From positions 1-64,000 of the forward strand of contig JAPPGB010000102.1 in NCBI GenBank assembly GCA_028821475.1: 64,000 nt of DNA. Direction: 5' to 3'. The position numbers were made by a program, and so were the translations under genes. The stretch comes from Spirochaetaceae bacterium (GTDB lineage: Bacteria > Spirochaetota > Spirochaetia > SZUA-6 > Bin103). Each line of letters starts with the position of its first letter. Positions within the stretch are counted from its first letter, which is position 1. A model generated the notes under the pieces. It did not search any database. It saw nothing but the letters and a program-made list of their open reading frames with translations, and was not told where the DNA came from. Shown here one piece after another: positions 27,958-37,356 of this stretch.

Positions 27958-29745
27958 ATGAGCAACCGGAGCGCGGCAACCACCCTCGACGGGCCGCACA
28001 GAACGAGCAAGTCGGTACCGGCCGCCAGCCTGCGCCGCGTGGTGACGGAGATCATCTGGCCGCGGCGCTGGCTGCTGCTGCTCGGGCTGGCGCTGATCGT
28101 GGTCAACCGGCTGACCGGACTGGTGCTGCCGGGGGCGTCGAAGTACCTGATCGACGACGTGATCGGCGCCGGCGACACCGCGCTGCTCGGCCCGCTGCTG
28201 CTGGCGGTGTGCGCGGCGGTGCTGGTGCAGGGCGCCAGCTCGTTCCTGCTCACCCGCCTGCTGAGCGTGCAGGCGCAGCACCTGATTTCGACGTTGCGCG
28301 CCCGCGTGCAGCGCCACCTGCTGCGGCTGCCGGTGGCGTTTTTCGACAACAACCAGACCGGCGCCCTGGTGTCGCGCGTGATGACCGACGCGGAGGGGGT
28401 GCGCAACCTGGTCGGCACCGGGCTGGTGCACCTGGTGGGCGGCGCCCTGACCACGGTGGTGGTGCTGGTCCTGCTGCTGCGCATCAGCGTGCCGATGACC
28501 CTGTACACGTTCCTGCCCCTGGCCGTGTTCGGCGCCGTCTCCGGACGCGCGTTCGCCTTGATCCGGCCGATCTTCCGCCAGCGCGGCGCCATCAACGCCG
28601 AGGTCACCGGACGCCTCACCGAGGCGCTGGCCGGCATCCGGGTGGTCAAGGGGTTCCACGCCGAGCCGCACGAGGAGCGCGTGTTCGGCGCCGGCGTGGA
28701 GCGCATCTTCGCCAACGTGCGGCGCTCGCTTACCGCCACCAGCCTGGTTACCAGCGGCGGCACCGTGATCATGGGGCTGAGCGCGGTACTGATCATGGGG
28801 GTGGGCGGATCGCTGATCCTGCGCGGGGCGATGACGGTGGGCGACTTCGTGTCGTTCAGCCTCTACCTCGGCTTCATGGTCACCCCGATCGTGCAGATGA
28901 GCCGCATCGGCACCGAGATCACCGAGGCGTTCGCCGGCCTGGACCGCATCGAGGAGGTGATGGCCAGGCAGCCGGAGGGCAACGAGCCGGAGCGCACCGT
29001 CACCCTGGAGCGGATCGACGGCCACATCCGCTTCGACCACGTGTCGTTCGCCTACCAGGAGGGCGAGCAGGTGCTGCACGACGTGTGCCTGGAGGCGCCG
29101 GCCGATACCATGACCGCCCTGGTGGGCAGCTCCGGGTCCGGCAAGACCACCATTGCCGGCCTGGCGGCGTCGTTCCTGGCGCCCGACTCTGGCACCGTGA
29201 GCATCGACGGCCACGACCTGGCCACGGTGCGGCTGGACAGCTTCCGGCGCTACCTCGGGGTGGTGCTGCAGGACGAGTTCCTGTTCGCCGGCACCATCCG
29301 CGAGAACATCCTGTTCGCCCGCCCCGGCGCCGGCGAGGAGGACCTGATGCGCGCGGTGCGGGCGGCGCACGTGATCGAGTTCTCGGAGCGCCTGGAACTC
29401 GGGCTCGACACGATGATCGGCGAGCGCGGCGTGAAGCTGTCCGGCGGCCAGCGCCAGCGCGTCGCCCTGGCGCGCGCCATCCTCGCCGACCCGCGCGTGC
29501 TGATCCTGGACGAGGCCACCTCCAGCCTGGACAACGAGAGCGAGGCGTTCATCCAGGAGAGTCTCGCGCAGCTCATGAAGGGCCGCACCACGCTGGTGAT
29601 CGCGCACCGCCTGAGCACCATCCGCCGCGCCGACCAGATCCTGGTGGTGGAAGGCGGCCGCATCGTCGAACGAGGCCGCCACGACGACCTGATCGCCGCC
29701 GCCGGCCGCTACCAGCGCCTGTACGAATACCAGGCCCGCATCTGA
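27958..29745 (+). CDS. ABC exporter, fused membrane and ATPase domains
   Basis: A 595-residue half-transporter of the MsbA/LmrA type. Six membrane helices in residues ~30-320, an exporter loop motif PVAFFDNNQTGALVSRVMTDAEGVRNL, then the nucleotide-binding domain: Walker A GSSGSGKTT, Q-loop VLQDEFLFAGTIRENI, signature LSGGQRQR, Walker B VLILDEATSSLDNESE and switch His in LVIAHRLSTI. Exports lipids, peptides or drugs as a homodimer. I prefer the ATG at 27958 to the TTG at 27943. No adjacent partner, so it is probably a homodimer. Confidence 0.93.
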   Translation: MSNRSAATTLDGPHRTSKSVPAASLRRVVTEIIWPRRWLLLLGLALIVVNRLTGLVLPGASKYLIDDVIGAGDTALLGPLLLAVCAAVLVQGASSFLLTRLLSVQAQHLISTLRARVQRHLLRLPVAFFDNNQTGALVSRVMTDAEGVRNLVGTGLVHLVGGALTTVVVLVLLLRISVPMTLYTFLPLAVFGAVSGRAFALIRPIFRQRGAINAEVTGRLTEALAGIRVVKGFHAEPHEERVFGAGVERIFANVRRSLTATSLVTSGGTVIMGLSAVLIMGVGGSLILRGAMTVGDFVSFSLYLGFMVTPIVQMSRIGTEITEAFAGLDRIEEVMARQPEGNEPERTVTLERIDGHIRFDHVSFAYQEGEQVLHDVCLEAPADTMTALVGSSGSGKTTIAGLAASFLAPDSGTVSIDGHDLATVRLDSFRRYLGVVLQDEFLFAGTIRENILFARPGAGEEDLMRAVRAAHVIEFSERLELGLDTMIGERGVKLSGGQRQRVALARAILADPRVLILDEATSSLDNESEAFIQESLAQLMKGRTTLVIAHRLSTIRRADQILVVEGGRIVERGRHDDLIAAAGRYQRLYEYQARI

Positions 29746-29846
29746 CCGGGTCGCGCGAGCAAGCACCGCGAGGTCCGGGCACAGGCGGCAACCCGGGCAG
29801 TGTACAGGCAGCGTATCGCGGGCTTTCGCCAGCGTACCGGATACGG

Positions 29847-29852
29847 TACCAT
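29847..29852 (+). promoter_or_regulatory. -10 element TACCAT, leaderless start
   Basis: TACCAT ends 8 nt before the GTG at 29861; only a weak -35 (TTTCGC) lies 17 bp upstream. Confidence 0.45.
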
Positions 29853-29860
29853 CCGCCCCC

Positions 29861-32764
29861 GTGGCTCCACTCGGAACGGTCGTTCTGCCTGCAAGGTGTG
29901 CCATTGCAGCGATGCTGCTGGCAGCGTTGGCGACGCTGTCCGTGTCGGCACGCGGTGCCGGGGCGCAATCTCCGGAGGACGGCCAGCCGCTCGATTCCGA
30001 GGTGCTGCACGGCAGGCTCGGAAACGGTCTGACCTACTACGTGCGGCACAGCGACGACCCGCCGGAGCGCGCCCACCTGCGGCTGGTCGTGGGGGTCGGT
30101 TCGATGCTCGAACGACAACACGAGCGCGGCTTGTCGCACTTCGTCGAGCACATGGCGTTCCGGGGAACGACCGGCTTTCCCGGGGACCACGCCGACGAGT
30201 TGCTGGCGTCGATCGGCGGCGCAGCCGGCGGTCTTACCGCTCTGGCAGAAACCAGCTTCAGGATCGACATCCCGACCGCGCAACCCGAGGCTGTCGGACG
30301 CGCCGTCGCGATCCTCAGCGAGTGGGCCTACGCCATCAGTTTCGATCCTGCCGCGGTGGATCTGGAACGCAACGTGGTGTTGGACGAGTGGCACCTCAAG
30401 CAGGGAGCTGACAGGCGACGCTCCGACCAACTGCAGGCGTTTATCGTCGGCAGCCCCGATGTGTCCCGGTTCGACGCGCTCGGACTCCCGGAAGTGATCG
30501 AGTCTGCCACGCCCGAGGCCCTGCGCTATTTCTTTCGGCGCTGGTACCGGCCGCATCGGATGGCGGTCATCGTCGTGGGGGACGTCGATCCCAAGGCAAC
30601 CGTCGAGCAGATCCGCCGCTACTTTACGACGCCGCCCGAGGGCTACTCCTCATATCCGCAAGCGGCAGGCTCCCCTGACCAGGTCACGCCGTTCCGGCGC
30701 CCATCCGAGGAGTGGGCTTCCGGTCCGCGGGTCAGCGTGCGCGCCGACGCGCAGTTGCGCGAAACCACGGTGTGGGTCATCGCCAACAAGGCGACGGAGC
30801 AACTGCAGGGTGTCGCTGCAGTTCGGCACCAGGTGGCGACACTGATATTCACACAGATGATGAACTTCCGCCTGGCGAAGCGCCGGGCGGTGGAACCGGC
30901 GCCATACCGGCACGCCGCCGCCGAGGCAGTTGAACCTGTTCCGGGGGTTTCGGTGATCTACCTCGTTGCGCGGGTTCCCGGAGATGGGGTCCTGCGAGGC
31001 GTCGACGCGCTGTTGGTCGAGATGCAGCGGGTGCTGCGCTACGGGTTCACGGAGTCCGAGTTCGAGCATCAGCGACGCATACTTCTGCACGCCACCAAGC
31101 GGGCTTCCCGGCAAATCCAACAGCGCCGGTCCGACACGTTGGCGGACGCATACGCGCTTCACTTCCTTACCGGGGAGTGGATTGCCGGGATCGAACAGTG
31201 GCCGCGGGTCGTGCAGGAGATGTCGTTGCAGGAGGTAAACGCGCTGGCGGAACCGTGGCGCGACCCCGCGAACACGCTCGTACTGGTCAGCGGGCCGGAA
31301 CTCGAACCATCGGAAGCGGACCTGGAGCAGACGCTGCTGAACAGGCTGGAGGGAGCGGCAACCCTGGAGGCGGCGCGCCCGGAGAGCCTGCCCGGCGGCA
31401 GTGAACTGCAGACCGTGGACGACCTGACGACGGACCGTCCGCTGCTCGCCGTTCTGCCGGAGCCCGGCGGCATCGTCACGGAGACCGCGCTCATGGAGAT
31501 CGGCGCGGTACGCTGGACGTTGTCCAATGGCGTGGTCGTGATCGCCAAGCAGACCGACTTCGACCCTGACGAGGTAGTGCTCGCCGCCAGCAGTCCGGGC
31601 GGGAGGTCGCTGGTCGAGGACGACGACGTGTTGGCCGCGACCGTGGCGGCGGAGGTAATGCGGGACAGTGGAGCGGGCCCGAACGATCGTGGCGCACTGG
31701 AAGCGTTGCTGGACGGCAAGGTGGTGACGCTGGAGCCATACATCGCTGACCTGTTCGAAGGATTCGTCGGCGCGTCCTCACCGGACGATCTGGAGACTCT
31801 GTTCGAGCTGATTTCGCTGTATGCCGGCGCTCGCCGCGTGGATCCGGCAGTCGCCGCCGCGGCCGTGGCGACACTTCGCGAACAGGTCGAGAGCCGGCCC
31901 CGAGACTCGACCGCGCTGCTCGGCACAGCAATCCGAGGCGCGCTGAGTCAAGGCCACCCGCGGGCGCGGCCGTCAACATTGCAGCACGTGGAAGAGATCA
32001 GCGTGGACCAGTTGCAGGCAATCTACGCGGATCGGTTCCAGGACTTCGGCGACTTCACTTTCATTATCGTCGGGGCGTTCGATTGGGACCGGCTCCGGTC
32101 TCTGGCCAGCCGGCATCTCGCCGCGCTGCCTGCAACCGGCCGCGACGAGCAGTGGCGCGATCACGGCATCGATCCCCCGGCCGGCGTGGTGAACATGCGA
32201 ATCCCCGGAGCGCCGGGTGAGCGCAGCTTCACTGCCGTGGTGTTCGCTGGTGAGTTGCAGCGTATCGACATCGAGCTGGTGCCCCTTTCGGTCTTCGCGG
32301 CGATCCTCAACGCCGAGTTGAATCATCGGTTTCGCACCGATCTGGGCGTGTACGAGGTCCTCACGGCGGCGAACACTCGACGGTTGCCCGACCCGGGGTA
32401 CGAGTTGGCAATCACCTTTCAGCACCTGCCGGAGCGTGCCGACGAACTCCTGGAAGAGGTATTCCTGACGATAGAAGAACTCGTTTCGTTGTTGTACTCC
32501 GGGCAGGTACTCGGGAACGTGGAACAAGTGAAGGAGACGATGCTCGCCCATCAGGAGGAACAGGCTCGCAGCAACCTGTTCTGGACCGAGTCGATCCTGG
32601 AGGCGGTGACGAGCGGATCCTCCTTCCAGGCCATCCTCGACTCCATAACGCAGATGGAAGAACTCACGGGGAGACGGATGGCGGCGGCGGGACAACGCTA
32701 CCTTACCCGCGACCGCTACATGCGCATCGTGTTGACGCCGGAGGCAGCGGACCAGGAGCGCTGA
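29861..32764 (+). CDS. Secreted M16 (insulinase-family) zinc peptidase
   Basis: A 967-residue M16 metallopeptidase. A signal peptide (residues ~1-36, ALATLSVSARGAGA) sends it to the periplasm or beyond. The inverted zinc motif is H93-F-V-E-H97, with a downstream Glu at 176 (NVVLDEW). Four M16 modules are visible: the active one, a WYRPHRMAVIVVGD segment, then a second half beginning VRWTLSNGVVVIAKQT with no zinc motif, as in pitrilysin-like enzymes, and a final YADRFQDFGDFTFIIVGAFD module. Likely degrades peptides imported through the outer membrane. Leaderless GTG start. Confidence 0.92.
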   Translation: MAPLGTVVLPARCAIAAMLLAALATLSVSARGAGAQSPEDGQPLDSEVLHGRLGNGLTYYVRHSDDPPERAHLRLVVGVGSMLERQHERGLSHFVEHMAFRGTTGFPGDHADELLASIGGAAGGLTALAETSFRIDIPTAQPEAVGRAVAILSEWAYAISFDPAAVDLERNVVLDEWHLKQGADRRRSDQLQAFIVGSPDVSRFDALGLPEVIESATPEALRYFFRRWYRPHRMAVIVVGDVDPKATVEQIRRYFTTPPEGYSSYPQAAGSPDQVTPFRRPSEEWASGPRVSVRADAQLRETTVWVIANKATEQLQGVAAVRHQVATLIFTQMMNFRLAKRRAVEPAPYRHAAAEAVEPVPGVSVIYLVARVPGDGVLRGVDALLVEMQRVLRYGFTESEFEHQRRILLHATKRASRQIQQRRSDTLADAYALHFLTGEWIAGIEQWPRVVQEMSLQEVNALAEPWRDPANTLVLVSGPELEPSEADLEQTLLNRLEGAATLEAARPESLPGGSELQTVDDLTTDRPLLAVLPEPGGIVTETALMEIGAVRWTLSNGVVVIAKQTDFDPDEVVLAASSPGGRSLVEDDDVLAATVAAEVMRDSGAGPNDRGALEALLDGKVVTLEPYIADLFEGFVGASSPDDLETLFELISLYAGARRVDPAVAAAAVATLREQVESRPRDSTALLGTAIRGALSQGHPRARPSTLQHVEEISVDQLQAIYADRFQDFGDFTFIIVGAFDWDRLRSLASRHLAALPATGRDEQWRDHGIDPPAGVVNMRIPGAPGERSFTAVVFAGELQRIDIELVPLSVFAAILNAELNHRFRTDLGVYEVLTAANTRRLPDPGYELAITFQHLPERADELLEEVFLTIEELVSLLYSGQVLGNVEQVKETMLAHQEEQARSNLFWTESILEAVTSGSSFQAILDSITQMEELTGRRMAAAGQRYLTRDRYMRIVLTPEAADQER

Positions 32765-32779
32765 CGCGGCCGGTGCTGC

Positions 32780-34234
32780 TCAGGCGCCGGGGTAGGCCCA
32801 GGTGGGCTTGTCGTCGGGGGTGGGGGAGTTGGCGAAGGTGCCGCGCGCCAGCACCGCTTCGCGGCCGCCGTACGCGGCCACCCGTGCCGCCTGGTCCGCC
32901 TTGGCCCGGCGGTCGACCGCCTCCGGGTCGAGCAGGTCGCGCAGCTCGGCTTCGAAGCGGGCCAGCAAGGCGGCGGCGTCCCGGTCCGGCGACTCGGCCA
33001 AGTCGTGGCGTTCCTCGGGGTCGGCGGCCAGGTCGAAGAGCTGCGGCGGGCCGCCCACGTAGTAGACGTACTTGTGGCGTGCGTCGCGCAGCATGTAGTG
33101 GGCGGATGCCGAGCCGATGGCGTGGTACTCGCTGAACACGGTGCGGTCCTGCTCCGGCCCGGCCGCCAGTTGCCACAGGTCGGCGCCCGGCAGGCCGGCC
33201 GCCGCCGTGCCGCCCACCGCGGACACCACCGCCGGGTAGCAGTCCACCAGGCTCGCGGGAGTAGCCACCGCGCGCCCGGCCGGCACGTCCGGCCCGGCCA
33301 CGATCAGCGGCACCCCCGCCGACTCGTCGTACATGGTGAACTTGCCGGTGAGGCCGCGCGCGCCGGCCGACTCGCCGTGGTCGGAGCTGTAGATGACGCG
33401 GGTGTCGCCCGCCAGCCCGAGCTCGGCCAGGGCGGCGAGCACGCGCCCGATCTGCGCGTCCAGGTGGCTGCAGGCGGCGTAGTAGGCGGCGTTCAGGTTG
33501 CGCAGCTCCTCCTCGGTGAACGGCTCGTCCTGGTGGAAGAAGTGGCGGAAGTGAGCCATGGCGGGGTTACGCGGCCACTGCTCCGGCTGCCACTGCGGCG
33601 GCAGCGGCACGTCCCCTTCCATCTCCCGGTAGCGGCGGTACCACGGCTCCGGCCCGATGTAGGGCGGATGGGGGCACACGAAGGACAGGAACAGCACCCA
33701 CGGCTTCGGCGCCGCGGCATGCTCGCGCAGCCACGCGATGGCGTTGTCGGCGTTGCGTATGTCGTAGGTGAGGTAGGTGGAGTCGCCGGGGCCGGCGGCC
33801 TGCACGCCGCGGCGGGCGTTGCGGCGCGGCGGGTCGTCGCGCACGCAGCTCAGCAGGTCGCCGAGCCCCTCCACCACGTGCAGCGGCTCGATCTCGCGGC
33901 TGAAGCCGTTGTCGTCGTCGCTGCTGCGGAAGTGCAGCTTGCCGATCGAGTCGACGGTGAATCCCTCGCCGCGCAGGTGGTGGCCCCAGCTCGGCACGCT
34001 GCCGTCGTAGGGGATGCCGTTGTCCCAGAAGCCGATCTCGTGCACGTAGCGGCCGGTGGCCAGCGAGGCGCGCTCGGGCACGCAGATGGGGCAGTTGGTG
34101 TAGGCGGCGTCGAAGCGGGTGCCGCGCCGCGCGAGCGCATCGAGATGCGGCGTGATGCCGGGGCCGCCGTAGCAGCCGAGGCCGGAACGGGTGTGTTGAT
34201 CGGACAGGATGAACAGCAGGTTGGTCGGTCGCAC
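32780..34234 (-). CDS. Sulfatase with variant CVPER active-site motif
   Basis: A 484-residue sulfatase-fold protein. Metal ligands D12-Q13 in FILSDQHTRSGLG; the nucleophile region is NCPICVPERASLATGR (C51 to R55). The core CxPxR is intact, but the residue before Arg is Glu rather than Ser/Ala, outside the usual signature. The C-terminal metal site is VIYSSDHGESAG with GLTGKFTMYDESAGVPL, and RHKYVYYVGGPPQLFDLAADPEERHDL is the typical late domain. Could be a sulfatase or a phosphonate/phosphodiester hydrolase. Convergent with the M16 peptidase (15-bp gap). Confidence 0.87.
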   Translation of the reverse strand: MRPTNLLFILSDQHTRSGLGCYGGPGITPHLDALARRGTRFDAAYTNCPICVPERASLATGRYVHEIGFWDNGIPYDGSVPSWGHHLRGEGFTVDSIGKLHFRSSDDDNGFSREIEPLHVVEGLGDLLSCVRDDPPRRNARRGVQAAGPGDSTYLTYDIRNADNAIAWLREHAAAPKPWVLFLSFVCPHPPYIGPEPWYRRYREMEGDVPLPPQWQPEQWPRNPAMAHFRHFFHQDEPFTEEELRNLNAAYYAACSHLDAQIGRVLAALAELGLAGDTRVIYSSDHGESAGARGLTGKFTMYDESAGVPLIVAGPDVPAGRAVATPASLVDCYPAVVSAVGGTAAAGLPGADLWQLAAGPEQDRTVFSEYHAIGSASAHYMLRDARHKYVYYVGGPPQLFDLAADPEERHDLAESPDRDAAALLARFEAELRDLLDPEAVDRRAKADQAARVAAYGGREAVLARGTFANSPTPDDKPTWAYPGA

Positions 34235-34347
34235 GCCGCCACCCTACCACGGAGCCGGCCCCCGGTTCCGGCGAGCCGGTGGCGAGTCCCGGCTCGACCT
34301 GGATCAGGCCGTGAACGGAGGAATCATACCCCTACTACACACGGACA

Positions 34348-34376
34348 TCGACAAAAACAAGGGGTTGTTTTATGAT
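34348..34376 (+). promoter_or_regulatory. Promoter of the AAA/DUF4143 ATPase gene, near-leaderless
   Basis: TCGACA (34348-34353), 17-bp spacer, TATGAT (34371-34376), then 9 nt to the ATG at 34386. The A/T-rich patch stands out against the GC-rich background. Confidence 0.65.
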
Positions 34377-34385
34377 GTTGCTCTC

Positions 34386-35759
34386 ATGAATAGGTACTTT
34401 ACGGCATCTTTGCAACGCTGGCTGCGATCGAGTTCGCGGTTGCCGCTGGTGATTCGCGGGGCCAGGCAGGTGGGCAAGACCTGGCTGGTGCGGGACTTCG
34501 CCGAGCGCGAGGGCCGCGTGCTGCTGGAGGTGAACCTGGAGCGCGACCCCCGGCTGGCCCGCCACTTCGCCGAGCCGAACCCGCGGCGCGTGTTCGATGA
34601 CCTCAGCCTGACGCTTGACGTGCGCGCAGCACCGTGCGGGGCGATCCTGTTCGTCGACGAAATTCAGAACGCGCCCGAAGTACTCGCCAGGCTGAGGTGG
34701 TTCGCCGAGGAGCTGCCGGAACTCGCGGTCGTCGCGGCAGGCTCGCTGCTCGAATTCGCGCTTCGCGACTTTACGCACAGCATGCCGGTCGGTCGCATTC
34801 AGTACGCTCACGTGGAACCGCTGACCTTCGCCGAGTTTCTTGCCGCCCACGGGCAGCACGCGCTGCAGGACAGGCTTGCACAATACCGCCCCGGCGCGCC
34901 CCTCGCGGATGCGGTGCACCAACTCGCTGCCTCGTGGTACGAACGCTTCACCATGGCAGGCGGCATGCCCGGGGTCGTCGCGCTGGATGCCGCCGGTGGC
35001 CCCGCCGATGAGTGCCGGGCGCGGCAACGAGATCTGATCCAGACCTATCGCGACGACTTCGCCAAGTATTCGGGACGCCTGGACTACCGCCTTCTGGATA
35101 CGGTGCTGTTGGCGGCAACCGCCTCGCTGGGCAACAAGCTGGTGTACAGCCGTGTCGGCGACGGCGTGAAGTCAGTTCACGTGAAGCGGGCCGTGGAATT
35201 GCTCGCCATGGCGCGCTTGTGCCATCTGATTCCGCACAGCGCCGCCAACCGCGTCCCGTTGGCCGCCGAAGCGAACGAGCGCATCCGCAAAGTGGCGCTG
35301 CTCGATGTCGGCCTGGCACACGGGCTGTGGAACACGCCGGCAGCACGCCGATTTCCCCGCTGGGAGGAGCTGCCGCCGCAGGTGCGCGGGGGATTGACCG
35401 AGCAACTCGCCGCCCAGCAACTGCGGACCGCAACGGGAACTCCGGCGATGATGGGCCAGGTGCACCACTGGCGCCGGGAGGGTGCAAGCAGTGCGGAGAT
35501 CGACTACCTCGTGGAAGTCGACGGCCGCATCGTTCCGGTCGAGATCAAGAGCGGAGCCGCCGGAGCGATGAAGAGCCTGCACCAGTTCATGTACGAGAAG
35601 GCGCTGCCGGTGGCGGTGCGGCTGGATCGCAATCCTCCCTCGCTGCAGGAGATCGACGTCAAGACGACGCAGGGGCAGCGTGTCCGCTACCGGCTCCTGA
35701 ATCTCCCCCACTACTTGGCGGGGCTCCTGCCGCCACTGCTTCGAGATCTGCCCCAATAG
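34386..35759 (+). CDS. AAA ATPase with DUF4143 nuclease-like C-terminus
   Basis: A 457-residue protein of the common bacterial AAA_14/DUF4143 family. Walker A is G25-A-R-Q-V-G-K-T32, Walker B AILFVDEIQN, and a sensor-like VVAAGSLLEFAL. The C-terminal half (from ~200) is DUF4143, with a PD-(D/E)xK-like ending: EIDYLVEVDGRIVPVEIKSG. Family members are widespread, often duplicated, and of unknown biological role; a mobile or defence-related function is often guessed. Start at ATG 34386 from the promoter position. Its 3' end overlaps the MocR gene on the other strand by 101 bases. Confidence 0.9.
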   Translation: MNRYFTASLQRWLRSSSRLPLVIRGARQVGKTWLVRDFAEREGRVLLEVNLERDPRLARHFAEPNPRRVFDDLSLTLDVRAAPCGAILFVDEIQNAPEVLARLRWFAEELPELAVVAAGSLLEFALRDFTHSMPVGRIQYAHVEPLTFAEFLAAHGQHALQDRLAQYRPGAPLADAVHQLAASWYERFTMAGGMPGVVALDAAGGPADECRARQRDLIQTYRDDFAKYSGRLDYRLLDTVLLAATASLGNKLVYSRVGDGVKSVHVKRAVELLAMARLCHLIPHSAANRVPLAAEANERIRKVALLDVGLAHGLWNTPAARRFPRWEELPPQVRGGLTEQLAAQQLRTATGTPAMMGQVHHWRREGASSAEIDYLVEVDGRIVPVEIKSGAAGAMKSLHQFMYEKALPVAVRLDRNPPSLQEIDVKTTQGQRVRYRLLNLPHYLAGLLPPLLRDLPQ

Positions 35760-37290
35760 GGTCCGCGTGCTCGACGAGGTGGCGCCGGAGGCGCAGGACG
35801 GCGGGTTCCATGGCCTCCTCCGATACGGCGGCGTAGCCGAGGTGCAGGCCGGGACGGGCGCGCGGGCCTACCCAGTAGGGTGACAGGGGGCGCAGCGCGA
35901 GGCCTGCCGGGCGGCCCGCTTCGGCGACGGCGCGGTCGTCGGCGCCGCGCGCGAGCCACGCCGCCACCTGCATGCCGGCGGCGGTGGGCGCAAGCTCGAC
36001 CAACCCCGGCAAGTACTTGCCGGCAAGGGAGAACAGAAGGGCCTGGCGCTGTGCGTAGCGGTTGCGCATGCGCCGCACGTGCGCGCCGTACCGGCCGGAG
36101 TCGATGAACTCGGCGAGCGCGCCCTGCACCGGCTGCGGGGCGGTCTGCCCGGTGTTGCGCACCGCGGCGGCGAACGCGCCCGCCAGGCGTTCGGGGGCGA
36201 CCAGGTAGCCGACGCTCAGCGCCGGCAGCATGGTCTTGGCGAAGGTGCCCACATACACGACGCGGCCGTGCGGATCGAGCCCCTGCACCGATGCGATGGG
36301 CCGGCCGCGGTAGCGGTACTCGCTGTCGTAGTCATCCTCGATGACGAAGGCGCCGGCGCGCTGCGCCCAGTCGAGCAGCAGCAGGCGGCGTTCCAGCGTG
36401 AGGGTGGAGCCCACCGGGTACTGGCACGAGGGGGTGATGTATGCCAGGCGGGCGCCGGGGCAGGAGGTCTCGCCGGCCTCCACGTCCATGCCGGCCGCGT
36501 CGACCGGGACCGGCTCGATGCGGGCGCCGGCGGCAAGCAGCGCGGCACGCGCGCCGGGGTATCCCGGCTCTTCGATCCACGCACGGTCGCCGGGATCGAG
36601 CAGCATGCGGGCGGCAAGGTCGAGCGCCGCCTGGGCGCCGGTCACCACGATCACCTGCGCCGGCGTGCAGTTCACGCCGCGCGCGGCGGCGACGTAGCCG
36701 GCGATCGCGGCGCGCAGATGCGGGTCGCCGGCGGCATCCCCGTAGCCGAGGCGGTCCGCGGCCGGCGCGCGCGCGTGGCGGGCGAGCAGGCGCGCCCACG
36801 CCTGGTGCGGGAACGCCGCCAGGTCGGGCAGCCCGGTCTGGAACGCCCCGATGGCAACCGAGCCGCGCTCGACTCCGGCAAGCGCCCTGCCGCGTTCCGA
36901 CAGCGAAGCACCGCCCACTTGCGCCGCGTGGCCGGGCTCGGCGCCGGGCCGTGCACGAGTCCGTGCGCCGGTGGCCGCGCCGATCGGGCTCCCCGAACTC
37001 CGCATCGACCGGCGCAGCACGGCCGCGTCCACCTCCGCGACCCGCGTGCCGTCCCCCACCCGGGACGACACGAAGCCCTCGTCGGCAAGCTGCTCGAACA
37101 CGGCCACCACGGTGTTTCTCGCCACGCCGAGCTCGAGCGCCGCCGCCCGCGTGGCAGGCAGCCGCGTACCCGGCTGCAGGCGCCCGGACAGGATCGCCGC
37201 GCGCAGGCTCCGGTACACCTGCCGATAGAGCGGCACGCCCGAATCCCGGTCGGGAACAACCTCCGGCGGCAACTGGTGGACCTCTCTCAT
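35659..37290 (-). CDS. MocR/PdxR-type GntR-aminotransferase regulator
   Basis: A 543-residue fusion: an N-terminal GntR winged helix (GVPLYRQVYRSLRAAILSGRLQPGTRLPATRAAALELGVARNTVVAVFEQLADEGFV) and a C-terminal fold-type I aminotransferase domain with the PLP lysine in VYVGTFAKTMLPALSVGYLVAP. Such regulators sense PLP or a PLP-amine adduct and control vitamin B6 or amine genes. The ATG at 37290 has an AAAGGAG ribosome site. It is divergent from a PNPOx-like gene, the classic PdxR layout, with short repeats in between. The C-terminal ~35 residues (SSGGDSGAGSGHAAPASS) are a tail that overlaps the neighbouring ATPase gene. Confidence 0.9.
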   Translation of the reverse strand: MREVHQLPPEVVPDRDSGVPLYRQVYRSLRAAILSGRLQPGTRLPATRAAALELGVARNTVVAVFEQLADEGFVSSRVGDGTRVAEVDAAVLRRSMRSSGSPIGAATGARTRARPGAEPGHAAQVGGASLSERGRALAGVERGSVAIGAFQTGLPDLAAFPHQAWARLLARHARAPAADRLGYGDAAGDPHLRAAIAGYVAAARGVNCTPAQVIVVTGAQAALDLAARMLLDPGDRAWIEEPGYPGARAALLAAGARIEPVPVDAAGMDVEAGETSCPGARLAYITPSCQYPVGSTLTLERRLLLLDWAQRAGAFVIEDDYDSEYRYRGRPIASVQGLDPHGRVVYVGTFAKTMLPALSVGYLVAPERLAGAFAAAVRNTGQTAPQPVQGALAEFIDSGRYGAHVRRMRNRYAQRQALLFSLAGKYLPGLVELAPTAAGMQVAAWLARGADDRAVAEAGRPAGLALRPLSPYWVGPRARPGLHLGYAAVSEEAMEPAVLRLRRHLVEHADPIGADLEAVAAGAPPSSGGDSGAGSGHAAPASS

Positions 37291-37301
37291 GCTCCTTTCA
37301 A

Positions 37302-37344
37302 TGGTCCCATAAAAATGGACCCATATAATTGGCCATATTGGACC
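37302..37344. promoter_or_regulatory. Candidate MocR operator repeats
   Basis: ATGGTCCCAT (37301-37310) and ATGGACCCAT (37315-37324), both ATGGNNCCAT dyads 14 bp apart, then TTGGCC (37329-37334) and TTGGACC (37338-37344). They lie in an AT-rich divergent intergenic region, where MocR-type regulators bind repeats. Confidence 0.6.
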
Positions 37345-37356
37345 TTTTTCTAGTAT
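37329..37356 (+). promoter_or_regulatory. Possible promoter of the PNPOx-like gene
   Basis: TTGGCC (37329-37334), 16-bp spacer, TAGTAT (37351-37356), overlapping the last operator-like repeat, so MocR bound there could affect RNA polymerase. Confidence 0.4.

Noticed and set aside
28209-30032. 607-codon frame overlapping the ABC exporter
   Set aside because: Out-of-frame shadow; Arg/Gly/Pro-rich and without Walker motifs.
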